37,963 nt of DNA from Pseudobutyrivibrio xylanivorans DSM 14809 (GCF_900141825.1 NZ_FQYQ01000026.1:1-37963); one strand, 5' to 3'. Numbered from the stretch's first letter, positions 15,996 to 23,280 are shown. Notes: a model not told the origin generated them from the letters alone. Numbers and translations: made by a program.

Positions 15996-18027
15996 GAAGC
16001 TTACCATTAATAACTTTATGCGTTTCAAAGGCGAACAAGTTATTGAGTTTAGTTGTTTACCTGACAAAAATGTAACTGTAGTGCTAGGTGATAATACTGT
16101 AGGAAAAACCACTTGTGCACAAGCCATCAGATGGGTTTTGTACGGCGATTTGATTTCAACTCAATACGCAGATACTAAAAAAATTACCATCTTAAATACA
16201 GATGTCCTCAGTGATATGACTGCAAATGATTATGCAGATGTATCCGTTGAGCTACTTATTGAAGCAGAGGTAAACGGAGTAAACAACGATTATCGAATAA
16301 TTCGTAAGGGTACTTTTGTGCGAAAATTTCCTCAACTAAAAGCAGAACAAAGAAGTGAGTCTCTTAAAATGTATGTAAAAGATTATACTACTGGCAGTGA
16401 GACTCCATTTGATAATACTGGTGCTGATAAAGGAAAAGTAGATGAACTTATTAGTGAGTTACTTCCTAAAGATTTATCTAATTATTTCCTGTTTGATGGT
16501 GAGCGCTGGAGTGACCCAGACAATACTAAAAATGATATAAAAGATTCAATATATACTTTGGTTGGTATTAGCCCTATTCGTCAAATGAAGGAACACCTTG
16601 GTGAATACGGTACCAATGGAAGAAGTTCTGTAATCAAAACATTAAGATCTAAGAAAACGGGAAATGGAGGAGAGTATGATACTTTAACCAAAAATGTTGA
16701 AGATTTATACTCTCGCATTGAACAGCAAAAGAAAAATATAGAAGATGCAAATATTAATGCCGATTACTATAAGAAAAAGGCTGAGGAAATCCAAGCTTTT
16801 TTGGATGAAAATCCAAACGTTGAATCCGATCAAAGGGAATGTAAACACTTGGAATCTGTTATATCTACCACAAATGACCGCTTAAAGAGTTATTCTAAAG
16901 ATGTTGTTAGTCAGTTTAGTAATTCGCATCGTTATTTTGCGGCGCCATTATTGCAAGATATCGTTGAAATGCTTGATGGGGTAGAGCTAGAAGGAATAGA
17001 TTTACCAGGTGTAACAGATAAGACTATAGACACCATTCTTAGCAACCATAAATGCTTGTGTGGACACGAGGTACATGAAAATTCATTTGAAGAAAAAGAG
17101 TTATTAAAACTAAAGAGACTTGTTCCACCAGCAGTGATAGGTACAATTGTAGGCAATTTTAAAGATAAGCTAAATCAGTGGAGCTCAAATAGTGCTGATT
17201 TATATGATGATATTAAAGAAAAAGCAGATGCCTATCAAAATGATTATTACACCTTAGAAGATACAGAAGAAGAACTTGCTAAGATGGAGAAGAAAATTGA
17301 TAGAAAAATCAATTTTGCAAGTGAACGACAAAAAATGAATAGCTTTAAGTCTCAAGAGAATACTGAGCGAAGTAAAGCTGCTCAAGCAAAAGGTATAATT
17401 GAATCATTAGAGAGCTCGATAAAAACAAAGGAGGCTCAGATTGCCAGCCTTGAAGATAGAAACAAGGCAAATGCAAGAATAGATCGATATATTGCGTATG
17501 CTGAGTCTTTATATAAAACTGCATGTGAAATATATGATACAAAGGAGAAGGCTGTCCTCGGAGATTTGAACGCTATTATAGAAAAGAACTTCCGAGAAAT
17601 GTTTAACGAGCAAGAAAAGTTTGCAAAATTAGACGAGAATTACAATTTACATCTGTATTATAAATCATTGCGAGAAGGCGTTAGTTATACCAATATGGAA
17701 GCAACTGGTCTATCTGAGGGCGAAAAGGTTGCTAGAAATTTTGCATTCATCGTTAGTATTTTGGAACTTGCTAACAATAGCAAGGATGAAGGAGAAGATG
17801 CTCAAAGAATGCCATTGGTATTAGACGGTCCATTTTCTAAACTTAGTGATGTTAACACTTCTAAAGTTGCAGGTGTACTACCTAGCGTAGCTAATCAAGT
17901 TATTATATTTATGCTGGATAAGGATTGGGAACCAAGTGGATTAGAGGAATACACTGACCCACGATTTAAGTATCGCGTATCAAAAAGCATTGATGAAAAT
18001 TCATCAACCATTGAAAGGCAGGTGTAA
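15985..18027 (+). CDS. DndD/SMC-like ATPase, probable SspH-type protein (680 aa)
   Basis: I chose the ATG at 15985 (AAGGAGGGGG just upstream, and MKFKKLTINNFMRFKGEQ is the typical start of RecF/SMC/DndD proteins) over an ATG at 15964. Walker A is GDNTVGKTT with K41-T42; a central coiled coil spans about 230-300 and 395-520, broken by a C357-L-C359-G motif that resembles a zinc-hook or DndD cysteine motif; the ABC signature is LSEGEKVAR (S577-E580) and Walker B VLDGP (D614). All parts of an SMC-type ATPase head are present. It probably senses or clamps DNA with the helicase-nuclease upstream. Confidence 0.82.
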   Translation: MKFKKLTINNFMRFKGEQVIEFSCLPDKNVTVVLGDNTVGKTTCAQAIRWVLYGDLISTQYADTKKITILNTDVLSDMTANDYADVSVELLIEAEVNGVNNDYRIIRKGTFVRKFPQLKAEQRSESLKMYVKDYTTGSETPFDNTGADKGKVDELISELLPKDLSNYFLFDGERWSDPDNTKNDIKDSIYTLVGISPIRQMKEHLGEYGTNGRSSVIKTLRSKKTGNGGEYDTLTKNVEDLYSRIEQQKKNIEDANINADYYKKKAEEIQAFLDENPNVESDQRECKHLESVISTTNDRLKSYSKDVVSQFSNSHRYFAAPLLQDIVEMLDGVELEGIDLPGVTDKTIDTILSNHKCLCGHEVHENSFEEKELLKLKRLVPPAVIGTIVGNFKDKLNQWSSNSADLYDDIKEKADAYQNDYYTLEDTEEELAKMEKKIDRKINFASERQKMNSFKSQENTERSKAAQAKGIIESLESSIKTKEAQIASLEDRNKANARIDRYIAYAESLYKTACEIYDTKEKAVLGDLNAIIEKNFREMFNEQEKFAKLDENYNLHLYYKSLREGVSYTNMEATGLSEGEKVARNFAFIVSILELANNSKDEGEDAQRMPLVLDGPFSKLSDVNTSKVAGVLPSVANQVIIFMLDKDWEPSGLEEYTDPRFKYRVSKSIDENSSTIERQV

Positions 18028-18031
18028 TCCG

Positions 18032-18541
18032 ATGGCTAATTATGAGTATTTTAGAAGAGGTGTAGTCTTAACTGGAAAGCATGCAATGTTTGTAGATGAC
18101 ATGTGGCAACAAAATGATATTCAGAATTCATTCTTTAAGCGCTTAGTTGATTTATATACAATAGCTCCTGTTATTGGTCTTAGAATGAAGAGAAAAGTTG
18201 CTGCAGATACTTCTACTGATAATAAAAGAACTGTACAGCTTGAGCAGATTATGACTCGACGAGAAGATTTGTTGACCATTATGAATTTAGTTCTTTTACT
18301 TGATGATGACAATAATCTTTCAGTAGAGGAAAAAGTAGATAGAACATTTCGCGGTCCAGAAAACGAAGAGCAATTCCACGAATATGAAGAGTTATTTGAA
18401 GCATATTGCAGAGGTGGAATAGAAATTCTTCATGAACAATTAATTGATAGACCATTAACTATAGAGGATGCATATTCTGACAGAAAAATTGGTAATATTA
18501 TGGCTTTGTTAGATAATCCTTTAGTTCCAGATATGGTTTAA
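18032..18541 (+). CDS. Ssp-operon accessory protein of unknown function (169 aa)
   Basis: The ATG at 18032 comes four bases after the SMC-like gene (AAAGGCAGGTG ribosome site); the longer frame from 17990 is an overlap artefact. The N-terminal half (FFKRLVDLYTIAPVIGLRMK) looks helical, and the rest is acidic. I do not recognise a family with certainty. It is the last gene before the operon terminator, so it most likely acts with the effector module, for example as a DNA-binding or assembly subunit. Confidence 0.75.
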   Translation: MANYEYFRRGVVLTGKHAMFVDDMWQQNDIQNSFFKRLVDLYTIAPVIGLRMKRKVAADTSTDNKRTVQLEQIMTRREDLLTIMNLVLLLDDDNNLSVEEKVDRTFRGPENEEQFHEYEELFEAYCRGGIEILHEQLIDRPLTIEDAYSDRKIGNIMALLDNPLVPDMV

Positions 18542-18555
18542 ATGATTTTTATAAG

Positions 18556-18582
18556 AAAAGGGCAAGAGATTGCCCTTTTTTT
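18556..18582 (+). terminator. Terminator of the ssp operon
   Basis: A perfect 10-bp stem AAAAGGGCAA / TTGCCCTTTT with a GAGA tetraloop and T-run, 15 bases after the last operon stop. It marks the end of a transcript of more than 12 kb. Confidence 0.9.
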
Positions 18583-18601
18583 AGAATTATAGGAGCATTG
18601 T

Positions 18602-19210
18602 ATGTCACACAGTGAAGAGTATTATTCCCAATTACTAAATAAAGTAAATCAAACACACCCAATAGCAGGCTTTGAAACTAATAAGTATAATTTAGATGTA
18701 GCGTGTTTCTTGGCAGAAGTAAATGATACCAGTGCCTATCTTTATAAAAATTGCTCAAATATCGATGAATTCGGAAATCTTTATTTTGGATTAAAGCACA
18801 CACAAGTAGGTGAACGTATAAGAATTGCACAAAGTTTTGGTCAAAGGCAAAATGATGGTTCTTATGTCATTCCAAATATGGAATATCTGGCAAGATATAC
18901 CATTACAAACTTAGGAGAGATACGAAAGCTCCCGGGCTTTAACGGTAATATCGAGGATATGGAAAACATATATAATGTGTCTCCATCGAACTCTAGTAAA
19001 GAATTACGAGAAAAATTAAAGGCTGCACGTAGAGAGTTACATCCAAACGCTGCTAAAATTAAGGAAAACACAGAAAAGTTTGAAGCCCTTGAGCTGAGTA
19101 TAAAAGAAGATACTCTGAATGCTTTTAAGCTCGCCTGTGCCAATGAAGGAGAACATTATATTCATGTTTTAAAGGATTTTATTAATGACTATATCAATAA
19201 TCATCTCTAG
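18602..19210 (+). CDS. Uncharacterised protein (202 aa)
   Basis: The ATG at 18602 follows ATAGGAG. The protein is soluble-looking; the C-terminal half is helical and lysine/glutamate-rich (around SSKELREKLKAARRELHPN), and the central part has a conserved-looking RYTITNLGEIRKLPGF stretch. No catalytic motif is visible. It starts just after the ssp terminator, so it has its own promoter or is expressed by read-through. Association with the defence region is by position only. Confidence 0.65.
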   Translation: MSHSEEYYSQLLNKVNQTHPIAGFETNKYNLDVACFLAEVNDTSAYLYKNCSNIDEFGNLYFGLKHTQVGERIRIAQSFGQRQNDGSYVIPNMEYLARYTITNLGEIRKLPGFNGNIEDMENIYNVSPSNSSKELREKLKAARRELHPNAAKIKENTEKFEALELSIKEDTLNAFKLACANEGEHYIHVLKDFINDYINNHL

Positions 19211-19256
19211 GAAAGAGTTTTGATATGATGGTTTTATTTTTTGGAGGAATTAGTTA

Positions 19257-19637
19257 ATGAAAGATGATGTAATACCTTTAGAATATCATCCAGGTATATT
19301 TGATAAGTATAAAAACAATACGAATCTAGATGACTGGTGCGATGGCTTTCCTGATGTTATGTGTGGATTAGGATTTGATATGGATGCGGGAGAATCTTTT
19401 TTAGCATTTAAAGAAAGCTGTGGGCTCCATATTAAACCAGCTAACAATAGACGCAATGAATATAGAAATATTCTATATTTACTTGAACATGCTGAAAGAC
19501 AAATCATAGGAAATTATTTGTTTTCGGAATGGAGATATTTTACGCATTGGTCATTAGGTGGCTACGATGAGTATGATTCAGATTTATGTATCAGAATTCT
19601 TAATCTACTTGAAAGTACTTATATTGAAAAGGAATGA
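19257..19637 (+). CDS. Unknown single-domain protein, homologous to the C-terminus of the 371-aa protein downstream (126 aa)
   Basis: The ATG at 19257 follows TTGGAGGAA. Nearly the whole protein matches residues about 253-368 of the product of the gene at 20066: shared blocks include NLDDWCD, FPDVM, LGFDMD, EYRNILYLLEHA, IIGNYLFSEWRY and THWS. The domain is rich in Trp, Tyr and Asp and has no membrane segment. I do not recognise the family. A free copy next to a fused copy suggests a modular partner or immunity-type domain, or a tandem duplication followed by fusion. Confidence 0.7.
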   Translation: MKDDVIPLEYHPGIFDKYKNNTNLDDWCDGFPDVMCGLGFDMDAGESFLAFKESCGLHIKPANNRRNEYRNILYLLEHAERQIIGNYLFSEWRYFTHWSLGGYDEYDSDLCIRILNLLESTYIEKE

Positions 19638-19682
19638 GGACTAATAAATGCTCATTTTAACATTTGAATAAAATGATTTTAA

Positions 19683-19733
19683 AATACTGTCAGTTTAACT
19701 TGAAATATAGTTATTCTGACAGTATTATTTTTA
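19683..19733 (+). terminator. Intrinsic terminator
   Basis: An 11-bp perfect stem (AATACTGTCAG / CTGACAGTATT) and a T-rich tail about 45 bases after the 126-aa gene. The loop's TATAGTTATTCTGA recurs with one mismatch about 40 bases further on. Confidence 0.65.
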
Positions 19734-19791
19734 TATAATTAAACTATAGTTATTTTGATACTTTGTGAGTACATAGAAAAAAGAATTTATA

Positions 19792-19820
19792 TTGTTGCGA
19801 GTAAATAATTCACCTATAAT
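19792..19820 (+). promoter_or_regulatory. Sigma-70-type promoter of the leader unit
   Basis: TTGTTG (19792-19797) and a perfect TATAAT (19815-19820) are spaced 17 bases. Transcription would start near 19828 and run through the leader peptide and terminator that follow. Confidence 0.65.
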
Positions 19821-19851
19821 AGAATCGACATTAGGAAAGGAGGAATTGCCT

Positions 19852-19893
19852 ATGTACAATACCTCAAAATCCCTCCAGGAGATGGAGGCCTAA
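19852..19893 (+). CDS. Leader peptide candidate (13 aa)
   Basis: A 13-codon frame (MYNTSKSLQEMEA) starts 8 bases after a very strong GGAGG (19839-19843). Inside it, CCTCC (19872-19876) can pair either with that ribosome site or with TGGAGG at 19883-19888, so two exclusive folds are possible. Such a short frame with an ideal ribosome site, between a promoter and a terminator, is typical of attenuation leaders. It could also be a chance frame in a small RNA. Confidence 0.45.
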   Translation: MYNTSKSLQEMEA

Positions 19894-19901
19894 TCTCGAT
19901 T

Positions 19902-19972
19902 CGTGGGTTGAAGCGAAGCTTGCCCACTCTTATATATTAGCTGCTGAGAATTAAATCTCGGCAGCATTTTTT
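19902..19972 (+). terminator. Leader hairpin and strong intrinsic terminator upstream of the 371-aa gene
   Basis: A first hairpin (GTGGG/CCCAC at 19902-19926 enclosing AAGC-GAA-GCTT) is followed by a 10-bp terminator stem (GCTGCTGAGA 19940-19949 with TCTCGGCAGC 19956-19965) and six Ts. It comes about 110 bases downstream of the promoter and 94 bases before the next gene, so it either ends a small RNA or attenuates the gene at 20066. Confidence 0.75.
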
Positions 19973-20065
19973 CAAAGAGCGTGGCATGGAAGAAGAGGGA
20001 GTAATCTTTGGAAAAAGTTCTGATAAGAAGTAGAGGGGCAAATTTTATCAAACAGGGGAAAACAC

Positions 20066-21181
20066 ATGAAAAATCAGTATTTATGTGATATTGGGGATTA
20101 CGGAAAATATTCATTACTACGAGCATTTACAGATGCTGGTATATCTGTGGGAATAAATTGGTATCATACAGAAGATGATGATACTAATGACGGAAAATTT
20201 AAAACATATCTAAGCAAAGATGAATATAGGGGATATGACCCTTTAATTTTTGATGAATTACGGAAGCTAAATGAAAAGCGAAAAGTAATCATAGATGATA
20301 TTCAACAATCTAAAATTTTTTCTAATACCTCGTTCTATTCAGAACTACTTGCTCCAGTGGGAACACCTAAAGAACGTGCTTACCAGCGCGAAGAATGGTT
20401 TAAAAATAGTATACATGCACTTAGGGATAGTGACCTTATTTTTCTAGACCCAGATAATGGTCTTTTGATAAGTGATAATAGTGGTGTAAAGAACGCTCAT
20501 AAATATGCCCTGCCTTCGGAGGTAAAAGCATATTATTGTATGGGGCATAATGTTGTTTATTATTGTCATAGAGGGAGAAGAAACGATATCCAATGGAATG
20601 CCTACGTGACAGAAATGATGAATCACATTTATTATGCCTATCCAATAGTTATTACATTTCATAAAGGCACACAGCGCTCATTCGTTTTTTGGATTCATCG
20701 GAAAGATTACAAAAGGACTCGTAGTATTATAGATACGGTTCTAGAGCAATGGAATGGCTTGTATACAGATGAGGATATTGATGAAGATACAAGACGTGTC
20801 GCTATTCCGGAAATGAATTATTACTCAGGTATTTTTGATGAGTTCAAAAATAATTCTAATCTGGATGACTGGTGCGATAAATTTCCAGATGTAATGTGGA
20901 AGTTGGGGTTTGATATGGATAGCAACGAATCGTTTGCAGTATTCAAGAAGTATTGTGGAATAGAGCTAGAGGTTCCCAAAACAAGGCGAGATGAATATAG
21001 AAATATATTGTATCTTTTAGAGCATGCTAACAGGCATATAATTGGGAATTACCTTTTTTCTGAATGGCGCTATCTCACGCATTGGTCGATGTGTGGATTC
21101 GATAAATACGATTCTGATTTCTGCCAGAGGATTATTAAGTTGCTGGAGAAAACATACAAAGAAGAAGGAGAGCATAAGTAA
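20066..21181 (+). CDS. Two-domain unknown protein with methyltransferase/nuclease-like N-terminus and C-terminal module (371 aa)
   Basis: The ATG at 20066 follows AGGGGAA. Residues 1-235 start NQYLCDIGDYGKYSLLRAF and contain DSDLIFLDPDNGLL, which recalls the acidic-Pro strand motif of Rossmann methyltransferases or TcmP-like proteins; similar stand-alone proteins are known to me from defence-rich regions, but I cannot name the family. Residues about 253-368 are a second copy of the 126-aa protein encoded at 19257, with most residues shared. The fusion ties the two modules functionally. The gene lies behind a promoter-leader-terminator unit, so its expression may be attenuated. Confidence 0.7.
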   Translation: MKNQYLCDIGDYGKYSLLRAFTDAGISVGINWYHTEDDDTNDGKFKTYLSKDEYRGYDPLIFDELRKLNEKRKVIIDDIQQSKIFSNTSFYSELLAPVGTPKERAYQREEWFKNSIHALRDSDLIFLDPDNGLLISDNSGVKNAHKYALPSEVKAYYCMGHNVVYYCHRGRRNDIQWNAYVTEMMNHIYYAYPIVITFHKGTQRSFVFWIHRKDYKRTRSIIDTVLEQWNGLYTDEDIDEDTRRVAIPEMNYYSGIFDEFKNNSNLDDWCDKFPDVMWKLGFDMDSNESFAVFKKYCGIELEVPKTRRDEYRNILYLLEHANRHIIGNYLFSEWRYLTHWSMCGFDKYDSDFCQRIIKLLEKTYKEEGEHK

Positions 21182-21182
21182 A

Positions 21183-21257
21183 ATGAACGAAAAGATGTAT
21201 TCAGTCAAAGAGGCTGTATGGCTGGCAGCAGCTTTACATGCACATTTTTTCAGATAA
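21183..21257 (+). pseudogene. Short gene fragment (24 codons)
   Basis: The ATG at 21183 follows GGAGAGC in the end of the previous gene and overlaps nothing else. It reads MNEKMYSVKEAVWLAAALHA, which looks like the first helix of a larger protein, then stops after HFFR. I take it as the start of a deleted gene; a real 24-aa protein is possible. The palindromic element begins about 30 bases later, so the break may be related to it. Confidence 0.35.
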
Positions 21258-21285
21258 TCTTGCATTTATTTCGAGAGTGTAGGCT

Positions 21286-21386
21286 CATTCCCATCGGCAA
21301 AGCCGATTACAATCCTTCCTTGCTCGCGTAGCGAGTGGTCTGTGGAGCTCGGGCAGACCTGCGAGTGGAACGAGCCGCTAGGAATG
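21286..21386. repeat. GC-rich palindromic element (REP/MITE-like)
   Basis: An outer CATTCC/GGAATG dyad encloses three hairpins: ATCGGC-AAA-GCCGAT (21293-21307), CTCGC-GTA-GCGAG (21323-21335) and GGTCTG/CAGACC (21337-21359). It ends in GCGAG(N5)CGAGCCG, which also occurs in the element at 28.7 kb. The base composition is far above the surroundings, and there is no open frame. Confidence 0.55.
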
Positions 21387-21427
21387 GTACAATAATATAG
21401 ATAAGTACAAGGAGGAGCTTAGGAGTC

Positions 21428-21617
21428 ATGAGATTTTTAGGAAATGTAATATGGATTATTTGTGGGGGGATTGTTGAGTGCCATAGGATGGTGGCTTGCA
21501 GGTGCTTTGTGGTGCATCACAATCATAGGGATTCCTTTCGGAAAGCAGTTTTTCAAGATTGCCGGGCTGGCGCTGGCGCCGTTTGGAAAGGATATTGTGA
21601 GGGTTCGACGAGTTTAG
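21428..21617 (+). pseudogene. yccF: yccF-like membrane protein gene with a +1 frameshift in a G-run
   Basis: The first 14 codons read MRFLGNVIWIICGG; the frame is then lost. If one G is removed from the run of six Gs at 21464-21469 the frame continues as LLSAIGWWLAGALWCITIIG, then IPFGKQFF and LAPFGKDIVRV to a TAG at 21615. This restored 62-residue product is a clear YccF-domain protein (small inner-membrane family with the GWWLAG and GIPFG motifs). The ATG has a good AAGGAGGAGC site, and a terminator follows. A homopolymer frameshift could be a recent mutation, phase variation or a sequencing error. Confidence 0.85.
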
Positions 21618-21634
21618 TATATGATTATATGGAG

Positions 21635-21669
21635 GAATGTGCTTGCTGCGGCAGGTGCATTCTTTTTTT
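21635..21669 (+). terminator. Terminator of the yccF-like gene
   Basis: A 12-bp stem GAATGTGCTTGC / GCAGGTGCATTC with TGCG loop and seven Ts. The following 160 bases, up to the palindrome at 21831, hold no gene that I can support. Confidence 0.9.
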
Positions 21670-21830
21670 GGTGGATTTGTATATTGAATAATACGGATAG
21701 TAGGATATAATACATTTATGTTGATTGCGGATGAAGTACGGGTATACGGATTGGAAGCTTAGGTAAGATGAAAATGATGGTTCGAGAATATTTCATTGTA
21801 ATATATGAGAGGAGAGGTCAATTAGCCGAA

Positions 21831-21862
21831 TTGACAATTACACGATGACGTGTTAAAGTCAA
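21831..21862. promoter_or_regulatory. Palindromic operator upstream of the HTH-MNT gene
   Basis: A 32-bp imperfect dyad, TTGAC-N4-ACACG-N4-CGTGT-N4-GTCAA, ends two bases before the ribosome site of the HTH-MNT antitoxin gene. The left arm contains TTGACA, a good -35 box. It fits an autoregulatory operator for the HTH domain of the encoded antitoxin. Confidence 0.55.
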
Positions 21863-21877
21863 ATTGAGGTGAAAATT

Positions 21878-22420
21878 ATGGTTGATTTTTATACGGTAAC
21901 TGAATATGCAGAACTTACAGGCAAAGACACAGGGAATATAAGGAGAATGCTTATTAAAGGAGATTTGATAGGCGAGAAGGTTGGTAGACAGTGGTTGATA
22001 CCTAAGGATGCAGTCATTCCTGAAGATAGACGAGTAAAAACTGGCAACTACAGAAATTGGCGAAAAAAGGTAACGGTTAACCAGCAAAATCCAAGCTTGA
22101 TGCGCTCACTTCATAAGATGTGTGTTCAGCTGAGTGAAACATATGGTAATACATTGGAAAAAATTGTGCTCTATGGTTCATATGCCAGAGGAGAGGAGAC
22201 ACCTGAGTCGGATGTTGATATTGCAGTTATTCTTAAATCCGGAAACACAGAGGAAATGCATAACAAGATGGTTGATATCGTCGTGGATTACGAGCTTGAT
22301 TTAGCGGTGACACTGTCAGTTGTGCCGATAGAATATGATCAATATATAGAATGGAATAAGACGCTACCATTTTATAAAAATGTTGAAAAGGAAGGAATAA
22401 TTTTATGGAAGGCAGTTTGA
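21878..22420 (+). CDS. HTH-fused MNT nucleotidyltransferase antitoxin (180 aa)
   Basis: I chose the ATG at 21878 behind TTGAGGTG. Residues 1-45 are an excisionase/MerR-like helix-turn-helix (YTVTEYAELTGKDTGNIRRM and GRQWLIPKDAV). Residues about 75-170 are a minimal nucleotidyltransferase: GSYARGE (G100-S101) and SDVD (S111-D114), the GS...DxD signature of MntA-type antitoxins. Such proteins silence a HEPN RNase toxin, in some systems by adding AMP. The next gene is a HEPN protein that overlaps this stop by one base, so this is a MNT/HEPN pair. The extra N-terminal HTH would give autorepression in the same polypeptide. Confidence 0.85.
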   Translation: MVDFYTVTEYAELTGKDTGNIRRMLIKGDLIGEKVGRQWLIPKDAVIPEDRRVKTGNYRNWRKKVTVNQQNPSLMRSLHKMCVQLSETYGNTLEKIVLYGSYARGEETPESDVDIAVILKSGNTEEMHNKMVDIVVDYELDLAVTLSVVPIEYDQYIEWNKTLPFYKNVEKEGIILWKAV

Positions 22421-22806
22421 TGGAGCTTTCGAAGTATAGATTTGAAACAGCGCAGGAAGATTTATATGATGCAAAGTTGATGCTTGAAAATGGTAGATAT
22501 AAAAATGCATTGAATAGAGGTTATTATTCAATTTTCCATGCGATAAGATCAGTAAATGCCTTAGATGGGTTCGATAGTAGTAAACATAGTGGAGTAATAG
22601 CTCACTTTAATCAGGAATACGTTAAAAATGAAGTGTTTCCTAAAGAATTATCTAAGCTTATTAAAGAGGCATCTGAGAATAGAGAAAAAGCTGATTATTT
22701 AGATTTTTTTATAGCTTCAAAAGATGAAGCTGAGAGACAGATATCTAGAGCAGAAAAGGTGATTGACTACATCGAAAGATATTTGCGTGAAGCTGGAGTG
22801 CTTTAG
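22420..22806 (+). CDS. HEPN-domain toxin (128 aa)
   Basis: The ATG at 22420 overlaps the upstream stop (TGATG) and gives the usual MELSKYRFETAQEDLYDAK start; an ATG at 22405 would add five residues. The HEPN active-site motif is seen as R33-GYYSIF-H40 (R-X6-H), in the helix typical of HI0074-like proteins, and the protein is wholly helical. The RX4HXY target motif of HepT toxins is not visible, so AMP-transfer control, if it occurs, may use another tyrosine. Expected function: RNase toxin neutralised by the HTH-MNT partner. Confidence 0.85.
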   Translation: MELSKYRFETAQEDLYDAKLMLENGRYKNALNRGYYSIFHAIRSVNALDGFDSSKHSGVIAHFNQEYVKNEVFPKELSKLIKEASENREKADYLDFFIASKDEAERQISRAEKVIDYIERYLREAGVL

Positions 22807-22850
22807 TTAATGATGCAATTTGAACAAGGTAAGGTTAAGGGAGAAGTAAA

Positions 22851-23171
22851 ATGACAGAACAAACAATACAGCGAATTAGGAAATTTACAGAGGATAGGGA
22901 GTGGGAGCAGTTTCATACTCCTGCCAACTTAGCGAAGTCTATTTCGATTGAGGCCAGTGAGCTTTTGGAGTGTTTCCAGTGGAGTGATGAGGATTATGAT
23001 TTGGAGCATGTGAAGGAAGAGCTGGCTGATGTCTTGGTATATTGCAGAGATATGCTGGATGCCTTGGGGCTTGATGAAGACGATATCGTAAATGCGAAGA
23101 TGACAAAAAATGAGGCAAAGTATCCAGCAGATAAGGCAAAAGGGAGCAATAAGAAGTATACTGAGTCGTAG
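22851..23171 (+). CDS. MazG-like nucleotide pyrophosphohydrolase (106 aa)
   Basis: A single MazG/RS21-C6-type domain: EASE at E34/E37 and EELAD at E57/D60 form the metal-binding ExxE...ExxD motif. Length equals the small dCTPase/MazG-like house-cleaning enzymes that hydrolyse (d)NTPs to monophosphates. It starts 44 bases after the HEPN gene with GGGAGAAG upstream. The product is cytosolic and may act alone. It could be part of nucleotide-based phage control, but such genes are also common in core genomes. Confidence 0.85.
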   Translation: MTEQTIQRIRKFTEDREWEQFHTPANLAKSISIEASELLECFQWSDEDYDLEHVKEELADVLVYCRDMLDALGLDEDDIVNAKMTKNEAKYPADKAKGSNKKYTES

Positions 23172-23181
23172 GGGGATTCGG

Positions 23182-23271
23182 ATGTTCTTTAAGAAAAGAG
23201 TGTCAATGAAAACTTATGATAAGACCAGTGTGAAGCCCCAGGGAAATGGGAATGTGTCGCAGGGAAAGTGA
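23182..23271 (+). CDS. Very short frame, possible truncated gene (29 aa)
   Basis: The ATG at 23182 opens a 29-codon frame MFFKKRVSMKTYDKTSVKPQ, preceded by GGGGGATT. The opening resembles the start of a small Lachnospiraceae protein (Lys/Tyr/Asp-rich) of about 60 aa, but it stops early in a Gly/Asn-rich tail. It is followed directly by a terminator. It may be a degraded copy or a tiny real protein. Confidence 0.35.
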   Translation: MFFKKRVSMKTYDKTSVKPQGNGNVSQGK

Positions 23272-23280
23272 GGAGAGTAC

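Noticed and set aside
6349-18541. BREX type 4 (PAPS reductase with large BrxC-like ATPase)
   Set aside because: No PglZ, BrxL or BrxA-like gene is present; DUF4007, cysteine desulfurase and the DndD-like ATPase point to phosphorothioation.
6349-18541. Classical DndABCDE(FGH) system
   Set aside because: No DndB or DndE-like protein is seen and the DUF4007 and 1189-aa ATPase genes fit Ssp better; only DndC-like, DndA-like and DndD-like relatives are shared.
19792-19972. Retron or type I toxin
   Set aside because: No reverse transcriptase is nearby and the 13-aa frame has no hydrophobic toxin-like helix.
21017-21265. Overlapping frames on both strands at the end of the 371-aa gene
   Set aside because: The 371-aa protein is supported by homology with the 126-aa protein in this very region, so the others are shadows.
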